Under the pieces are notes generated by a model. It made no database searches. It saw only the letters and a list, made by a program, of their open reading frames with translations, and was not told the origin of the DNA. Of a DNA stretch of 64,000 nucleotides, positions 23,531-35,441 are shown piece by piece; positions within the stretch are counted from its first letter, which is position 1; every line of letters starts with the position of its first letter. The DNA lies in contig CM061069.1 of assembly GCA_030762895.1 (NCBI GenBank), positions 85,073,548 through 85,137,547 of the forward strand, given 5' to 3'. Origin of the DNA: Sophora flavescens. Taxonomy: Eukaryota; Streptophyta; Magnoliopsida; Fabales; Fabaceae. Both the position numbers and the translations under genes were made by a program.

Positions 23531-25435
23531 GCTTGCTACCAAATATATCATAATCGCCATGGTGCATGTATTAAATAAATTCCTGTTAGCCAGCCACATC
23601 ATGTTTATCTTATGTTATCTTAAATAAATTCCTGCTTGGCTTACGATGGTTTATTGTTAAATTTAAACTTAATTTACCTGATGTGATTATCAAGATCCTC
23701 ATATATATCATTCTAACATAAGAATCAACACAAATGTTTTAACAACGGAATCAGAGATCGAATTGGTAAGATATCTGAATAATGGTTTTAATTAGTTGCA
23801 TCGGTTTAACCAAACTGGATGATTAATAAATAAATTATAGATAAAAATTATAGCTATTTAATATACTATTTAGTTCATTTGTTCAAACTCAAATTCTCAA
23901 GTTTAAATCAATTTCTAATCCCGATTATATTTGCAAGGATTTGTTACCTTCTTTATTAGTGAAAACTTTAGTTTAAATAGGCTAGGACTTCCCAATTATC
24001 ATTTTAAATGATTTTATTTTTATCATAGGTTTGGTTCTTGTCCTCCATTTTCTTGTATTTCTTTATTATTTTTTTCTTAATAAATTGTTGTATGCTGTAA
24101 ATGTTTAGTAATTACTAAAGTGCCAACCTAATTGAGATGTTAATCTCTATTGTGATATTTTTGCACGAATTATTTGCTTAAAAAAATCAAGTTTGTTTGA
24201 TTTGAACCATCAGCTTATTCATTTACTTTTTAATTTTGTTATGGGTTTCATGTACTTGAGTCTCATTAGCATCCATTTTTTTTTTTGGAAACATAAGGTT
24301 TTTTTTTTAAGAAAGCATGGAATAAATAGAGACTAACAAAACAAAAGGTCATAATGAATAAAAGTGGTTTTGGTAAATAATTATTATTTGAACACCCGGG
24401 AGACACACTTGTCCATGAGGTGTATGTATCCTTTATTTCTAAAAGCTTTGAAATGTGTAAGGAGAGAGAAAAAATAATATACAAGTATATGATAATAGAA
24501 AAAGGTGCCTTCAAAGTAGCAACTAAGAACTTCATATGGAGAAAGCAAAATTGATCATCGGATATATTAATATTTTAATCAATGATGTTGATTTCCTACC
24601 AGCAACCAATTCACTTAATTGTTTTTTCTCTCTCGTTCTCTTTAGTCTTTATGCTCTGCATCTGTACCGGAGATGGTGGAGCCGAACATTCTCCACCGTA
24701 GGCCTGTTGCTGCAGGGCTCCAAACGTTCTAATGGGTTGGGTAAGTGACAGAAAAGGAGAATTTGGATTAAAGTGAGAAATTTATGTTGATTAAAGTGAT
24801 AAAATAAGTTTTCTTTCTTGAAATCTATGCCCCCTTCTTTCTTATTTGTGTGAATAGATGTTCTTTAAGACTTGTGATTCTGGAACATTTGAGGGAGATT
24901 TGATGGTTTATGAAACATTTGAGAGTTTCTTTAGTTGATTCTAAAGCCATTGATGGTTTCTCAGGGGTGTTTGGATGGTGAGAAAATATAAAAAATGATA
25001 AGGGAAGTATGAGAAAGATGAAAAACAAAACATTATATTCGCAGGGGAGGTAAATTGTGTTAAAATTATGTATATAAAATTAACTTATTTTAATATGGTG
25101 GTATATCAAGGAATATGGTATTTTGCCTTGTGAGCTGTGGTTGAGTCCTAGTAAATCTGAGAGCAGAGCCGAAGGAATATGGTGTATGTTTTGATTTGTT
25201 TGGTTATCAACTTATGTCAAAAAAAAAAATCATATTGATTTGTCATCGTTTTCAACGATGAGTAACCTCCTACTGCAAGTCATTTTGCTCCTTCAGGAGT
25301 GAGTGACTTAATTGCCACTCACACTAGAAGGCACTGTAGAAAAATATGATGTTGATGTTTGATTTTGATGTTCATATATTCCTCCTTTTGGTAAGAGTGG
25401 AAGTCCCTAAGCCCTAGGGGTTCCTATAGCAAACA
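23531..25435. other. No gene seen; AT-rich intergenic DNA
   Basis: No domain was recognised on either strand. At about 25130-25225 a segment ends in 'atcaacttatgtc' plus an 11-A run, which may be a retroposon tail, but the body is not identifiable. Confidence 0.4.
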
Positions 25436-25445
25436 AATAAACTAC

Positions 25446-27196
25446 GAGTAAATAGTCAATTTGGTCCCTGAAACTGTGAGGTCGTGTCAAGTTGGTCCCT
25501 TAAATTAACGAAATTCCAAAAAGGTCCCAGAAACTATCAAACGTTAATCAAGCTAGTCCTTCCGTTAGTCGGGTTGATTGACGCCAATCTACACCGAAGT
25601 CGGCACGCTAAGTGCCTATGTGGCCTCCATGTCATCCTCGCCATGTCGATGGTCACATACCCACTAATTTGGGGACCAAATTGACACTAATGTTATTTTG
25701 GAATACCAACGCCTCCACTTCTTCTTCCCCAACCTGTCTGCTTCATCTCCTTCTTTCTCTACTCTTCCTCTCGTGTTCCGTCTCTCTCTCTCTCTCGCTC
25801 TGCAAAGTAACTCCCCCAAAAGTTGAGCACATGAGCATAAACCAAGTAGAGCATAAACTTGAGTTGTCACCATTACCTTTTAAGCTTGATTATCAATCTG
25901 GGTATCATCCACATCATTGGTAGTCACAGTAGCCTCACCACCATTAGCACCCTCTGCTGGAGGTTGAGCTTGTTCCTCTTCTGGAAATGGCTCCTTGACA
26001 TAGTCGCGTTTTCAAATGCATCGTGGAACTTGATAAATCCTAACTTGTGGCTTGGATGGATCCTTCACAAGAACATATTTCCCTTCTTCCAGTTTCATGC
26101 TCAAGTCCACAATCGACTTCACAATTCCCCACATATTAGATGTGTCCAAATTGATTTGTGCTGCAAAGTCCTTGGGTTTATATCCAACCACAGACAAAAT
26201 CACATGATTAAAATGGTCACGGGGATGAATCCTTGACACATATCCCAACTTCATCATACAAGCACTCGCCAACAGAGCTTGAGTATCCATTTAGCCAACT
26301 TGTTTGCATTGTTCTTCAATCAGGGACAACACAAGACCCATTTGAGTCTCCAATCTCGCCTCCAATCCACACCCGAATACTTGGATCAAATTCATTCAAA
26401 GCATTCAAAGTAAGATAACAACATCTGCTTGTTCACATCAAGAACACCCCGCACTTCCACACCTTGCAACAAGATACATCTCATAATCTAACTTCCACCT
26501 CCTATACCTATAAGCCACGTAAGCAACCTCTTCACCCTCATTGGCAAAAGGGTTCGGCTCATCAAAAAGTGACTTATTCCCATCCCTAATGAAAACCTAC
26601 ATGTAGAAATCCTCGTTAATATAAGCAGCCTCAACACTAAGCGAATGCGTAGAGTTTATATCATCCTTAGCCTCGTGCAAGGGTTCCACGAGGTCTCATG
26701 AACAAAAAGCAAATCTAGTTGCGACCCATCACGCTTATCAAAGAACAACTTAATTGCTCCCAACACGCTGAACAACGATATCCCAAGAGTAAACGGACCT
26801 TGGTGCCGCTACGAGGGTGGAGAGGATTGTGTCGGTGCAGTAAAAACGGTGGCTTTATCCTTGTTAGCGAGCTCGAATAACATGGTCATCTGTAGTGGTG
26901 ACCTTGAAGCGGATGGGTTCGGGAAGAAGAGGAGGCGTTGGTATTCCAAAATAACATTAGTATAAATTTGGTCCCCTGAAATTAGTGGGTATGTGACCAT
27001 CCGACGTGACAGATGACATGGAGGTCACATAGGCACTTAACGTGCTACCAAGAAGCAGTGAACTGACGCCATCAACCCCGACTAACGAAGTGACTAACTG
27101 ATTAACGTTGACGCTTTGAGACCTTTTTGGAATTTCGTTAATTTAGGGACCAACTCGACACGACCTCACGCTTGCGACCAAATCGATTATTTACTC
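25446..27196 (-). mobile_element. Pack-MULE (Mutator-like element) with eIF3d fragment
   Basis: This 1751-bp element has terminal inverted repeats of roughly 290 bp (25446-25740 and 26910-27196). Both begin GAGTAAATA and both contain 'aattaacgaaattccaaaaa' and 'ggaataccaacgcctcc'. The flanks AATAAACTAC (25436-25445) and AATAAATTAC (27197-27206) form the expected 9-10 bp target duplication with one mismatch. The interior has no transposase but a host gene fragment on the minus strand. Length, TIR size and duplication size fit Mutator superfamily elements that capture genes. Confidence 0.82.
25925..26905 (-). pseudogene. Captured eIF3d (translation initiation factor 3 subunit d) fragment
   Basis: Translation of the minus strand gives eIF3d text in the correct order across several frames: 'VYSWDIVVQRVG' (about 26790), 'FFDKRDGSQLDLL', 'SLSVEAAYINEDF', 'RDGNKSLFDEPNPFANEG' (about 26560) and 'VAYRYRRWKL'. 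Then a 92-codon open stretch (26290-26012) contains 'MMKLGYVSRIHPRDHFNHV', 'GYKPKDFAAQINL', 'NMWGIVKSIVDL' and 'KYVLVKDPSKPQVRIYQVP'. eIF3d is a subunit of the eIF3 complex with cap-binding activity. Several indels and stops break the copy, so it cannot give full-length protein. No introns are obvious. It may still give antisense or small RNA to the parent gene (inference). Confidence 0.82.
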
Positions 27197-27206
27197 AATA
27201 AATTAC

Positions 27207-28138
27207 ATCTATGAGAGTGGGAGTATCACACAGCCAACATCAAATAAGCATAAGGGTATCCCCTCCCAAATCCAATGGTCAGAAACCCTACTCGTACATT
27301 ATCCAATATCACTTCTCTTTATCAAATAGATCTCCCATCATATTCTCACCTTTATTTTCATTTCTCACCGCTACTGTGGCCTTCTTCCCCAAAACGAACA
27401 TGATGGCAACAACATAGCAGTGATGCTGCACGAACACGACGATGCCTTCTTCACCAACATGAACACAAACCCGACGAGGCCTCTTTGTCAAAGACAATGG
27501 AAGCGGCAACGCACGAACACAATGAGGCTCGCAAGATCCATGGGATAGTGAGAGATTGATACAAAATAGATCTGGCATTCAGAATCAGTAACTGGCCTAT
27601 TTTTGAAAACTGGCTCTAGTTCCCAGTTCTGCTCCGATTCCGACAGTTCAAAATGATTTTTTTCCAGTTTTAACAAGACAACCGGTTTTCTAAGTGAACC
27701 GAATCATAGTCACAACAGTTTCCTATTCAATCGACTGAACCGGCCGGTTCGGTTTGGTTCTCAACACACTAGTCAAAACACATTTGTAGCCTAAACTATA
27801 AAGTGACTCTTTGTCGGGTTTTCACTCCAAAAGCAATTTTAACAGTAACTGGATCTGTTTGTTTACAAAATTTTATCTAAAAAAAATTGATTTTGGATTA
27901 GGTGCAGTTGATTTTAATAGAAACAAGAATTTCTAGTTTTTTCGTTAAATATAATTGATTCTGGGTGTAGGATCCATAAATTTTTTATATTTACATATCA
28001 AAGATGATTTTACTTTATCATTCAAACACAAATCAATTATTTTAAACTTACTTTTAAAATATTATTTTCAAATACAAATCAAATTTATTAACCTTTTTTT
28101 TAATTTTTTAAAAATTAATTATTCAAAATCAAGTCTAC
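27207..28138. other. No gene seen
   Basis: There is no conserved domain in the short frames. 27600-27770 contains 'gaaccggccggttcggtttg'-type text often seen in degraded plant DNA elements, without definable ends. Confidence 0.35.
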
Positions 28139-28140
28139 TA

Positions 28141-28452
28141 CTCCCTCCGTTCTTTTTCTTCACTAATTTTAGCTATTTGTTTTTGTTCCAAAACAATGGT
28201 TGTTTTATAAACCCAAAACATATTTGACCATTTTTTCCATATATACCCTTATAAGAATTAAATTGAAATGCTTTGAAAATATATAAAACTTTTCAAGTAC
28301 ATAAATGGTTAGTGGAGTATGGAGTAAATGTAGTTGAAATTTGTAAATAATTAATGATAGATAAAAAGAATATTTTAATACAAATATAAACATATTAATA
28401 ATTTTTTAATATATATGTAGAAACTTTAAATTTTTTTAAAAAAAAGAGGGAG
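28141..28452. mobile_element. Stowaway-like (Tc1/mariner) MITE
   Basis: It starts CTCCCTCCGTTC and ends GAGGGAG, with TA on each side (28139-28140, 28453-28454). The interior is AT-rich and non-coding. TIR text and the TA target match plant Stowaway elements. Confidence 0.8.
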
Positions 28453-28782
28453 TATAATTTAAAAATAAATAGACCCATTCTCCACGTAACTAGAGAAATA
28501 TGACTGATTTCTCGAAATTTGGAGTTCAGACACTCGCATCTACAAAGGCTTAAAGCATGAAAACAAAAAACTTTCAAAAGATTTCTACACGTGTCATTAA
28601 ATTTTTTAAAATGCGGTTCCAAATTAAATGCAAGATTTTTGTTATACAAATATCCTGGAAACTTAATATGAGACTTCGAGGAATATAATGCATTACCAGT
28701 GTGTAATTTTGTTCCTCAAGCCTCTAGGAAACAATAACTAACTTTTTCGAAGCCTTTTTTAATTACATTTGTAAACTCTTGG

Positions 28783-29664
28783 ACTATGTTTGGATTGATG
28801 GAAGATGATGGAATGGAATGTAAACCGAATATAATGGAACAAAACAGAATGGAAGGGAATGAAATAAAAATCCTACTCCATTATTTGGATATATTATTTG
28901 GAAAGTGAATGGAATGGAATGTGTTATAATTTTTTATTACTATATTATCCTTATTTTAAAAGTACAAACATTCAAACTTGGTCACCACATCTTGCCTCAC
29001 ACCGCTTTATGATTTCCTCCATAGTTGGGAACTAGTTACTTAGAAAGGAATAACACTCGGATCTGTTAAACAATACAAAGTTGGAGGAAATTGATAGCAT
29101 ATTTATTTTCCCATTCTCTTTTCTATTATAATATTTTACCTTTATTATATAAACCCAGAGGAGGTTTCGAATTTTTTTTGTGGTCTTGCTATATAGATGA
29201 ATATACTTACCCTCTCAATCAACGGTCCAACCATTTAATTTTTTTATGAGAAAAATCTCGTTTTTGGAATTGTAATTGCAAGCAAAATATCCACGATTGC
29301 GTGTCCTTCGTCATGGTTTCTACTACATCTAAAGGCTTTGGCAATAACAAGACGATAGGATTTTGTGAGTAGCGTTGGCAGAGAGCATGTTGAGGAAGAT
29401 GGGTTGGGTAACAAGGAAGAATAATATGGTTGTGCAGGACATAATAGTAATCTTATAGTTTTATAAAGGTCTGGTCTTTTGTTCCATCTCATTCCCCCAA
29501 TTTGGGAGGGAAGAAAATTGAGGGTAAGTGATGGAATAGGATGGAATGAGTTCCATTGAGTTCCATTCCTTTCCATCCTCTTTATCAAATCCAAACAATG
29601 GAACATCATACTATTTCATTTCATTCCCCTCCATTCCATCATCTTCCATCAATCCAAACATAGT
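28783..29664. mobile_element. Inverted-repeat DNA element, about 0.88 kb
   Basis: The left end ACTATGTTTGGATTGATGG (28783) is repeated inverted at the right end (to about 29664), with similarity reaching inward through 'aagatgatggaatggaatg'. No transposase is present. Flanks share 'cttgg' (before 28783 and after 29664), giving an ambiguous target duplication, so the superfamily is open. Confidence 0.65.
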
Positions 29665-29672
29665 CTTGGTTG

Positions 29673-30087
29673 CAAGTCGATTTATAGAGACACATGTGAT
29701 CATTTGGTTTTTAGCCATAAGGACACATGATTTATGATAAATCCACAAGTACCATCTTAAATATATTTAGAAATTTAGACTATTAACTAAATTCAACTCT
29801 ACTTTTAGCTAGCTAATAGTCTTATAATTAACCTGCATTAAGAACACACAACACAAAAAAAAATCATTATATTGAAGAATTTCCCAGTCCTTCAATGATA
29901 TTAATATGTAACTTCAGATTTACAGCAATATAGTGAACTTTTGGTTTATACGTGTACATCAAACTTCTTATTTATATTAGTACATGTTTAAATTACACCC
30001 ATATTTAGTTGAATTGACCATGAATAAACATAATTTATAAAATTGTGTTCATCCAAATAACAAAATAAATATAGTGCGAAATGAAAA
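29673..30087. other. No gene seen
   Basis: AT-rich spacer between two DNA elements with no recognisable feature. Confidence 0.4.
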
Positions 30088-30095
30088 CTCGTCGT

Positions 30096-30619
30096 TAGGG
30101 GTGAGCATCGGGTGGGTTCAGGTGGGGTTTGTTGGGTTTGGGCGGGTTCGATGTAAGAAAAATGAAAATCGAACCCGCCCATCTATACATCGAGTTGGTC
30201 GGGTGGCGGGTTGGTCGAGTTTGAACGGGTTGGGCGGGTTGAAGCGGTTTAGGATTTTTAATTATTTAATTTTATTCCAAAAAATTTAAAAAAAATCCCA
30301 ACGAACCTAATTAAAATTTAAGGCTTTCAGCCCAATTAAGTATTAAAAAAAAACAAAATAGGGGAAAAAAAATCTAAGATCCAGTCTTGACAGCCCATTC
30401 TCCATAAAAAACATTCTTTATTATTTTTTTTGTTATGAGCGGGTCGTTGGAATGCCAGATGAATGACATAAACCAGACCCGAACCCGCCCGCTCTTATCC
30501 ATCTTAAACCGATTTTTTCACCCGCCCAACCCGCCAAATCGATTCAACCCAACCGTTACATAAAAATTAATAACGGATCGGACGGTTTCGAACGGATCAT
30601 ACATTTTTGCTCATCCGTA
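30096..30619. mobile_element. hAT-like MITE with 8-bp target duplication
   Basis: It starts TAGGGGTGAGCATC and ends, inverted, as TTTGCTCATCCGTA. Flanks CTCGTCGT (30088-30095) and CTCTTCGT (30620-30627) make an 8-bp duplication with one mismatch, as expected for hAT. Inner arms carry opposed 'gggcgggtt'/'aacccgccc' runs that would pair in a hairpin. Confidence 0.75.
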
Positions 30620-30929
30620 CTCTTCGTTGTCTCTAGCTGCTGAAAAAGATGGATAGTGCGAATAACAGTATTAGCAAAAAGAGTTGGGGAGGGAATAATC
30701 CCACCATCTAGCTACAAGAAAACGAATTTGAATTTAAACATTTGAAATAAACTTTTTAAAAGAATATGAGATGTCAATCACAAAATCAAAAGCGTGAAAA
30801 ACTTGCCAAAAATAAAAAGGTCATCAAAAGATTTTGAGTTTATACAAGAGAAGTCATCATTATATAAAAAGTAACACCTGTAAAAACTTTTCCTAGAAAC
30901 TGAGATGCAAATGTATCATATAGATATCC

Positions 30930-31962
30930 GCCGTGCTAAACAGACACATAAAAATGGACAGCATACGCGACACTATTATAATAGCGCACTGTAGTGCTAC
31001 TATAGTAGTAATTTTTTTTTAGAATTTTGACTTTTTTAAAAAAATTATTTCCAAAAAAACACATTCACCAAATAATGAACTGAATTCACCAGATATTTAT
31101 ACCTGATTCACCATATATTTGCACATACTTAACCAAAAATTATTTCTAAAAAAAAACTCATTCACCAGATAATGAACTGAATTCACCAGATATTTGTACA
31201 CGATTCACCAGATATTTGCACATACTTAACCAAAAATTTTATTTCTCAAAAAAACCCATTCATCAGATAATGAACTGAATTCACCAGATATTTGTACATG
31301 ATTCCCCAGATATTTGCACATACTTAACCAAAAATTTATTTCTCAAAAAAACCTATTCACCGGATAATGACCCAATTCACTGAGATATTTATATAGGATT
31401 CACAAGATATTTGCACATAATTAACCAAAAAATTATTTCTCAAAAAAACCCATTCACCGGATAATGAGAGCAGATTCACCGGATATTTGTCCCCGATTCA
31501 GAGATATTTTACACATACTCAATCAAAAATTTATTTATAAAAAAAACTCATTCACCAAATAATGAATGAATTCACTGGATATTTATACCGATTCACCATA
31601 TATTTGCACATATACTTAAAAAAAAATTTATTTCTCAAAAAATCATATTCATCGAGATAATGAATCGAATTCACTGAGATATTTATCTAGGATTCACGGA
31701 TATTTGCACATACTTAATCAAAAAAATTATTTCTCAAAAAACTCATTCACCAGATAATGAATGAATTCACGGATATCATTCGGCTCACCAGATATTGACA
31801 CATACTTAATCAAAAAATTTATTTACAAAAAAAAATTAATTTTTTTTAAAAAAAGCTCCCCAACAGGTCAAGACAAGGTGCAGCTACAGGTCGCATGCGT
31901 AGATCTTGTTCATACGGTGTCACCGTATGATGTCCGGAAAAACGTGTCCATTTAGCATTTTT
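30930..31962 (+). mobile_element. Minisatellite-core TIR element, copy A
   Basis: The left terminus carries 'tgctaaacagacac' then 'gacagcatacgcgac'. The right terminus, inverted, carries 'tgctaaatggacacg' then 'gacatcatacggtgac'. Between them (about 31060-31850) are about eight copies of a unit near 97 bp with 'ttcaccagataatgaactga' and 'atttgcacatacttaacc'. No coding. No target duplication was found for this copy. It ends within about 15 bp of copy B, which carries the same unit in the opposite orientation. Confidence 0.62.
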
Positions 31963-31974
31963 GATTTATTAATT

Positions 31975-32933
31975 CAATAATGCTAATTTGACACATTTTT
32001 TGACATCATACGGCGATATCGTATGTGACGTACTGTGTGGCACTGTAGCTGTACTATGCAATATTGTAGCGGGTTCTTTTTTAAAAAAAAATAATAAATT
32101 TTTTTATAAATAAATTTTTTGATTAAGTATGTGTAAATATCTAGTGAATCGGGTACAAATATCTGGTGAATTCAGTTCATTATCTGATGAATGAGTTTTT
32201 TTGAGAAATATTTTTTTTGATTAAGTATGTGCAAATATATGGTGAATCCGGTATAAATATCTGGTGAATTCAGTTCATTATCTGGTGAATAGGTTTTTTT
32301 GAGAAATAAACTTTGTGGTTAAGTATGTGCAAATATATGGTGAATCAGGTATAAATATCTGGTGAATTCGATTCATTATCGGCAAATGTGTTTTTTTTAT
32401 AAATAATTTTTTTGGTTAAGTATGTGTAAATATCCGTGACTCGTATAAATATCTCGTGAATTCATTCATTATCTGGTGAATGAGTTTTTTTAGAAATAAT
32501 TTTTTGGTTAAGTATGTGCAAATATCTCGTGAATCGATTCATTATCCGGTGAATAGATTTTTTTGAGAAATATATTTTTTGGTTAAGTATGTGCAAATAT
32601 ATGGTGAATCAGGTATAAATATCAGGTGAATTCAGTTCATTATTTGGTGAATGTGTTTTTTTGTTATAAATAAATTTTTTGGTTAAGTATGTGTAAATAT
32701 CCGGTGAATGAGTTTTTTGATAAATAAATTTTTTGGTTAAGTATGTGTAAATATCTGGTGAATCATGTATAAATATCTGATGAATTCAGTTCATTATCTG
32801 ATGAATGAGTTTTTTTAGAAATAAAATTTTTATTTTTTTAAAAAAGTCAAAATTTTTATTAAAAAAAAAGTGCCGCTACCGTAGTAAATGTCGCGTATGA
32901 TGTCAAAAAATCTATGTCAAATTAGCAATCCTC
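31975..32933 (-). mobile_element. Minisatellite-core TIR element, copy B
   Basis: A 959-bp element flanked by the perfect 9-bp duplication TTATTAATT (31966-31974 and 32934-32942). The left end has 'tgctaatttgacacatttt' then 'gacatcatacggcg'; the right end, inverted, has 'ttgctaatttgacatagat' then 'gacatcatacgcgac'. The interior (about 32110-32830) holds about eight units of 95-98 bp, reverse complement of those in copy A. The 9-bp duplication and TIRs point to Mutator-type mobilisation. Its right TIR overlaps the start of duplicated segment X. Confidence 0.7.
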
Positions 32934-35362
32934 TTATTAATTTACTCATTTAATCATCAGATTATTTTTATTATATTCCAAAGTGGTTTTGAAAGTCAAG
33001 AGGTTAATTTAAAAGTTAAGGGCTTAGGGCTATGTGTTTTTCACCTCAAGTCCTTGACTAATCACACTCGAATTTTGTTCAAGCATACTGCATACACAGA
33101 AATGGAAAATACATGCTTCATACACAGGGGCGGGCCTACATAGTAACCAGGGTGTGCATCTGCACATTCTAAAATTTGAAAAGTTATGTATAGTACTAGA
33201 GTAATTTTTTGTTTTTTTTTTTTTGCACCCCCCTATTTTTAAACATTGAACACAACGTTGAGTGGGAGAGAAGCGTCAATGGCAAACGTTGAGGTCCTGG
33301 AGCTAATCTTCCAAGTTGGACTTGTTGAATTCACATTGAAATTTTTATTTGGCAGGTCTGATAGTAAGAGCAGGGTGTCGTGCCCTTATCATGTGGTCAT
33401 TTAGATTATTTTAAAAATACAATATTTTTTTATTAAAATTTCAAAATAAAGCAATCTAATACACTTTTTTTTATAAGAAATGGAATATTATTAAATCAAA
33501 TACACTTTATGAGCTTTGTTAGAAGACACATGAATCACAGATTATTTATAGTAAGAGTGTCTTTGAGAAAGTTTGGAAAAAAAGATTATACTTGATAATC
33601 GATTTTTATATAATCGATTATTATGATAATTGATTATAATCAATCTTTTTTTTATTTGGGTCTGTTTTACGGAAAGTCGATTTAAGATAATCCATTTCAT
33701 TTGGTGATGCAAAAAAACACTTTTGTATGGTAAATTACGAAAATGGGTATGAAGTATTTATTTATAATATTTAGTGGGAAAGTTAATAATATTAAAATGA
33801 ATAAAATTTCTAACATTCTTTCGTAATTATGGAAAACATGTAAAAATGTATTATTTTTTAAAATAGTTAAATAAAAAATCTATATTTCAGTTAAATAAAA
33901 ATAATATATTATTTCAATATATGCTTCCCTTACGTGCAGGAAAAATTATTATCATGTAATGTAAAAAAAAATATGTCACAATGCAAGGTACAACAAGTAC
34001 AGACCCACATGTAGGGAACGGAACATCTCACACCGTAAGGTGCATATTTATTTAAAGGAAAATATTAACGAGTAAAAGAAACAAAAAAAAAAAAATTTAC
34101 ATAAAAAATTGATATGTTTAATATTTGAAAAAATGAAATGTTTAATTTTTTAATAAAAACTTATTTTTGTAAATTCTTTAAAAAGTATCCTGAGAACTTA
34201 TCGTTAACATAACCCTTATTTAAATTCCCACCGTGATTTAAATTGAGAATGCAACAAATACAGACCCACACGTGGGGTTATATGGGAAAGAACTTACCTC
34301 CTTAAAGCAACACCACTAATAATCCATCTAATAGTCGTATCTCCATGATGGTTCAAAACAATATTTTTCAAAAAATAAAAGCTTTTTTTAAAAATTAAGC
34401 AAGTGGCCCAAACATGACAACTTCTTATAAAACAGTTTTTTCTAAAAAAAAATAGCTGAAAATATAAAAAACAATCATTCTGAAACATGCTCTAAATTGT
34501 TTGTATTTTTTCACCTTATTTATTTATAACTCATAACTTTCTTTATTTTTTGACCGGAATAACTTATGAGTTTCTTATAGCTTGAACGAAAGTACAAAAT
34601 GATACATTTCATTAATTATTCTTTTTCGATATAAAAATATCACAAAAACTAAGTAAAAGTGTGTTTGAATTATAACATTCGCGATTAATATTATAGCTAA
34701 ATTACTTATTAGAATCTCACTTTTAGTTATCAAAATAATTTGCATATGAGGTATGTATTTTATTTAACTAGATTTATTAAAATTTTATGATTTTAATATG
34801 TTATCCTCAAATCAATCCGTAAAAAAAACTTGTTATTCTCGCGTATTAATATGAGAATAATAATTATTATTTTTTTAAAAGTTTGCCCCCCACTGACCTA
34901 GATCCTGTATCTGCCACGGTTCGTACACTCAATCTCAAATTTCTCGCATTAGCAAGTGTTAAAATCAGAATGTATATGTGTACAAAATAAGATAGAAACT
35001 TCTATATATTTAGATGGTAAAAAACATACACATACAAGTATAATTTGATATATGAATAAGTGTGGATCTAACCTATTTTAATAAATTATTCACCTAATAT
35101 GTTGGTCCACTTATTTGATGTATGGATGGGAATTCGTCATTTCGCTTGTTAGGGGTCTATAGTTTAACCTATTTAAGGTTTAGCTTGGTCTAACCTATTT
35201 AACAAAAAGATTAAGTCAATGCTTTTTAAAAAGCATATACAGTTAAAGAGGCAATGCTGGGCTTTAAGAAAAGCATATTAGGCCTATTAGACCGATCTAT
35301 TTGACGCGCACACACCTATATAATTTAATATATTATAATACTATTATATATTATTTATATTA
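32881..35362 (+). repeat. Segment X, left copy (2.48-kb direct repeat)
   Basis: Nearly identical to 41010-43500 (about 97% by eye, with small indels in A/T runs). The left edge is inside the right TIR of minisatellite element B, which is complete here. The right edge is an abrupt switch from X to Tat-element sequence at 35362/35363. It contains a hAT-like element. X flanks the Tat element but does not behave as an LTR (see the X-element-X finding). Confidence 0.88.
33125..34919. mobile_element. Non-autonomous hAT-like element in X, left copy
   Basis: Starts CAGGGGCGGGCCTAC and ends ATCCTGTATCTGCCACGG, with 8-bp flanks TTCATACA (33117-33124) and TTCGTACA (34920-34927). It is 1795 bp and has no transposase frame. 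The TIR style and 8-bp duplication are those of hAT elements. Confidence 0.75.
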
Positions 35363-35380
35363 AATCGGATCTCGGCAGGA

Positions 35381-35401
35381 ACATTTGGCGCCCACCGTGT
35401 G
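35381..35401 (+). other. Primer-binding-site-like region of the Tat element
   Basis: The phrase 'tttggcgcccaccgtgtgg' directly after 'ggatctcggcaggaaca' matches the junction seen between 5' LTR and PBS in plant Tat-type elements. Which tRNA it pairs with was not determined. Confidence 0.5.
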
Positions 35402-35441
35402 GCTGAGGTGAAACTTTCCCCGGTTCCGCAAGAAAAGCTCG

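Noticed and set aside
25130..25230. Retroposon tail with 11 A
   Set aside because: No identifiable body or target duplication.
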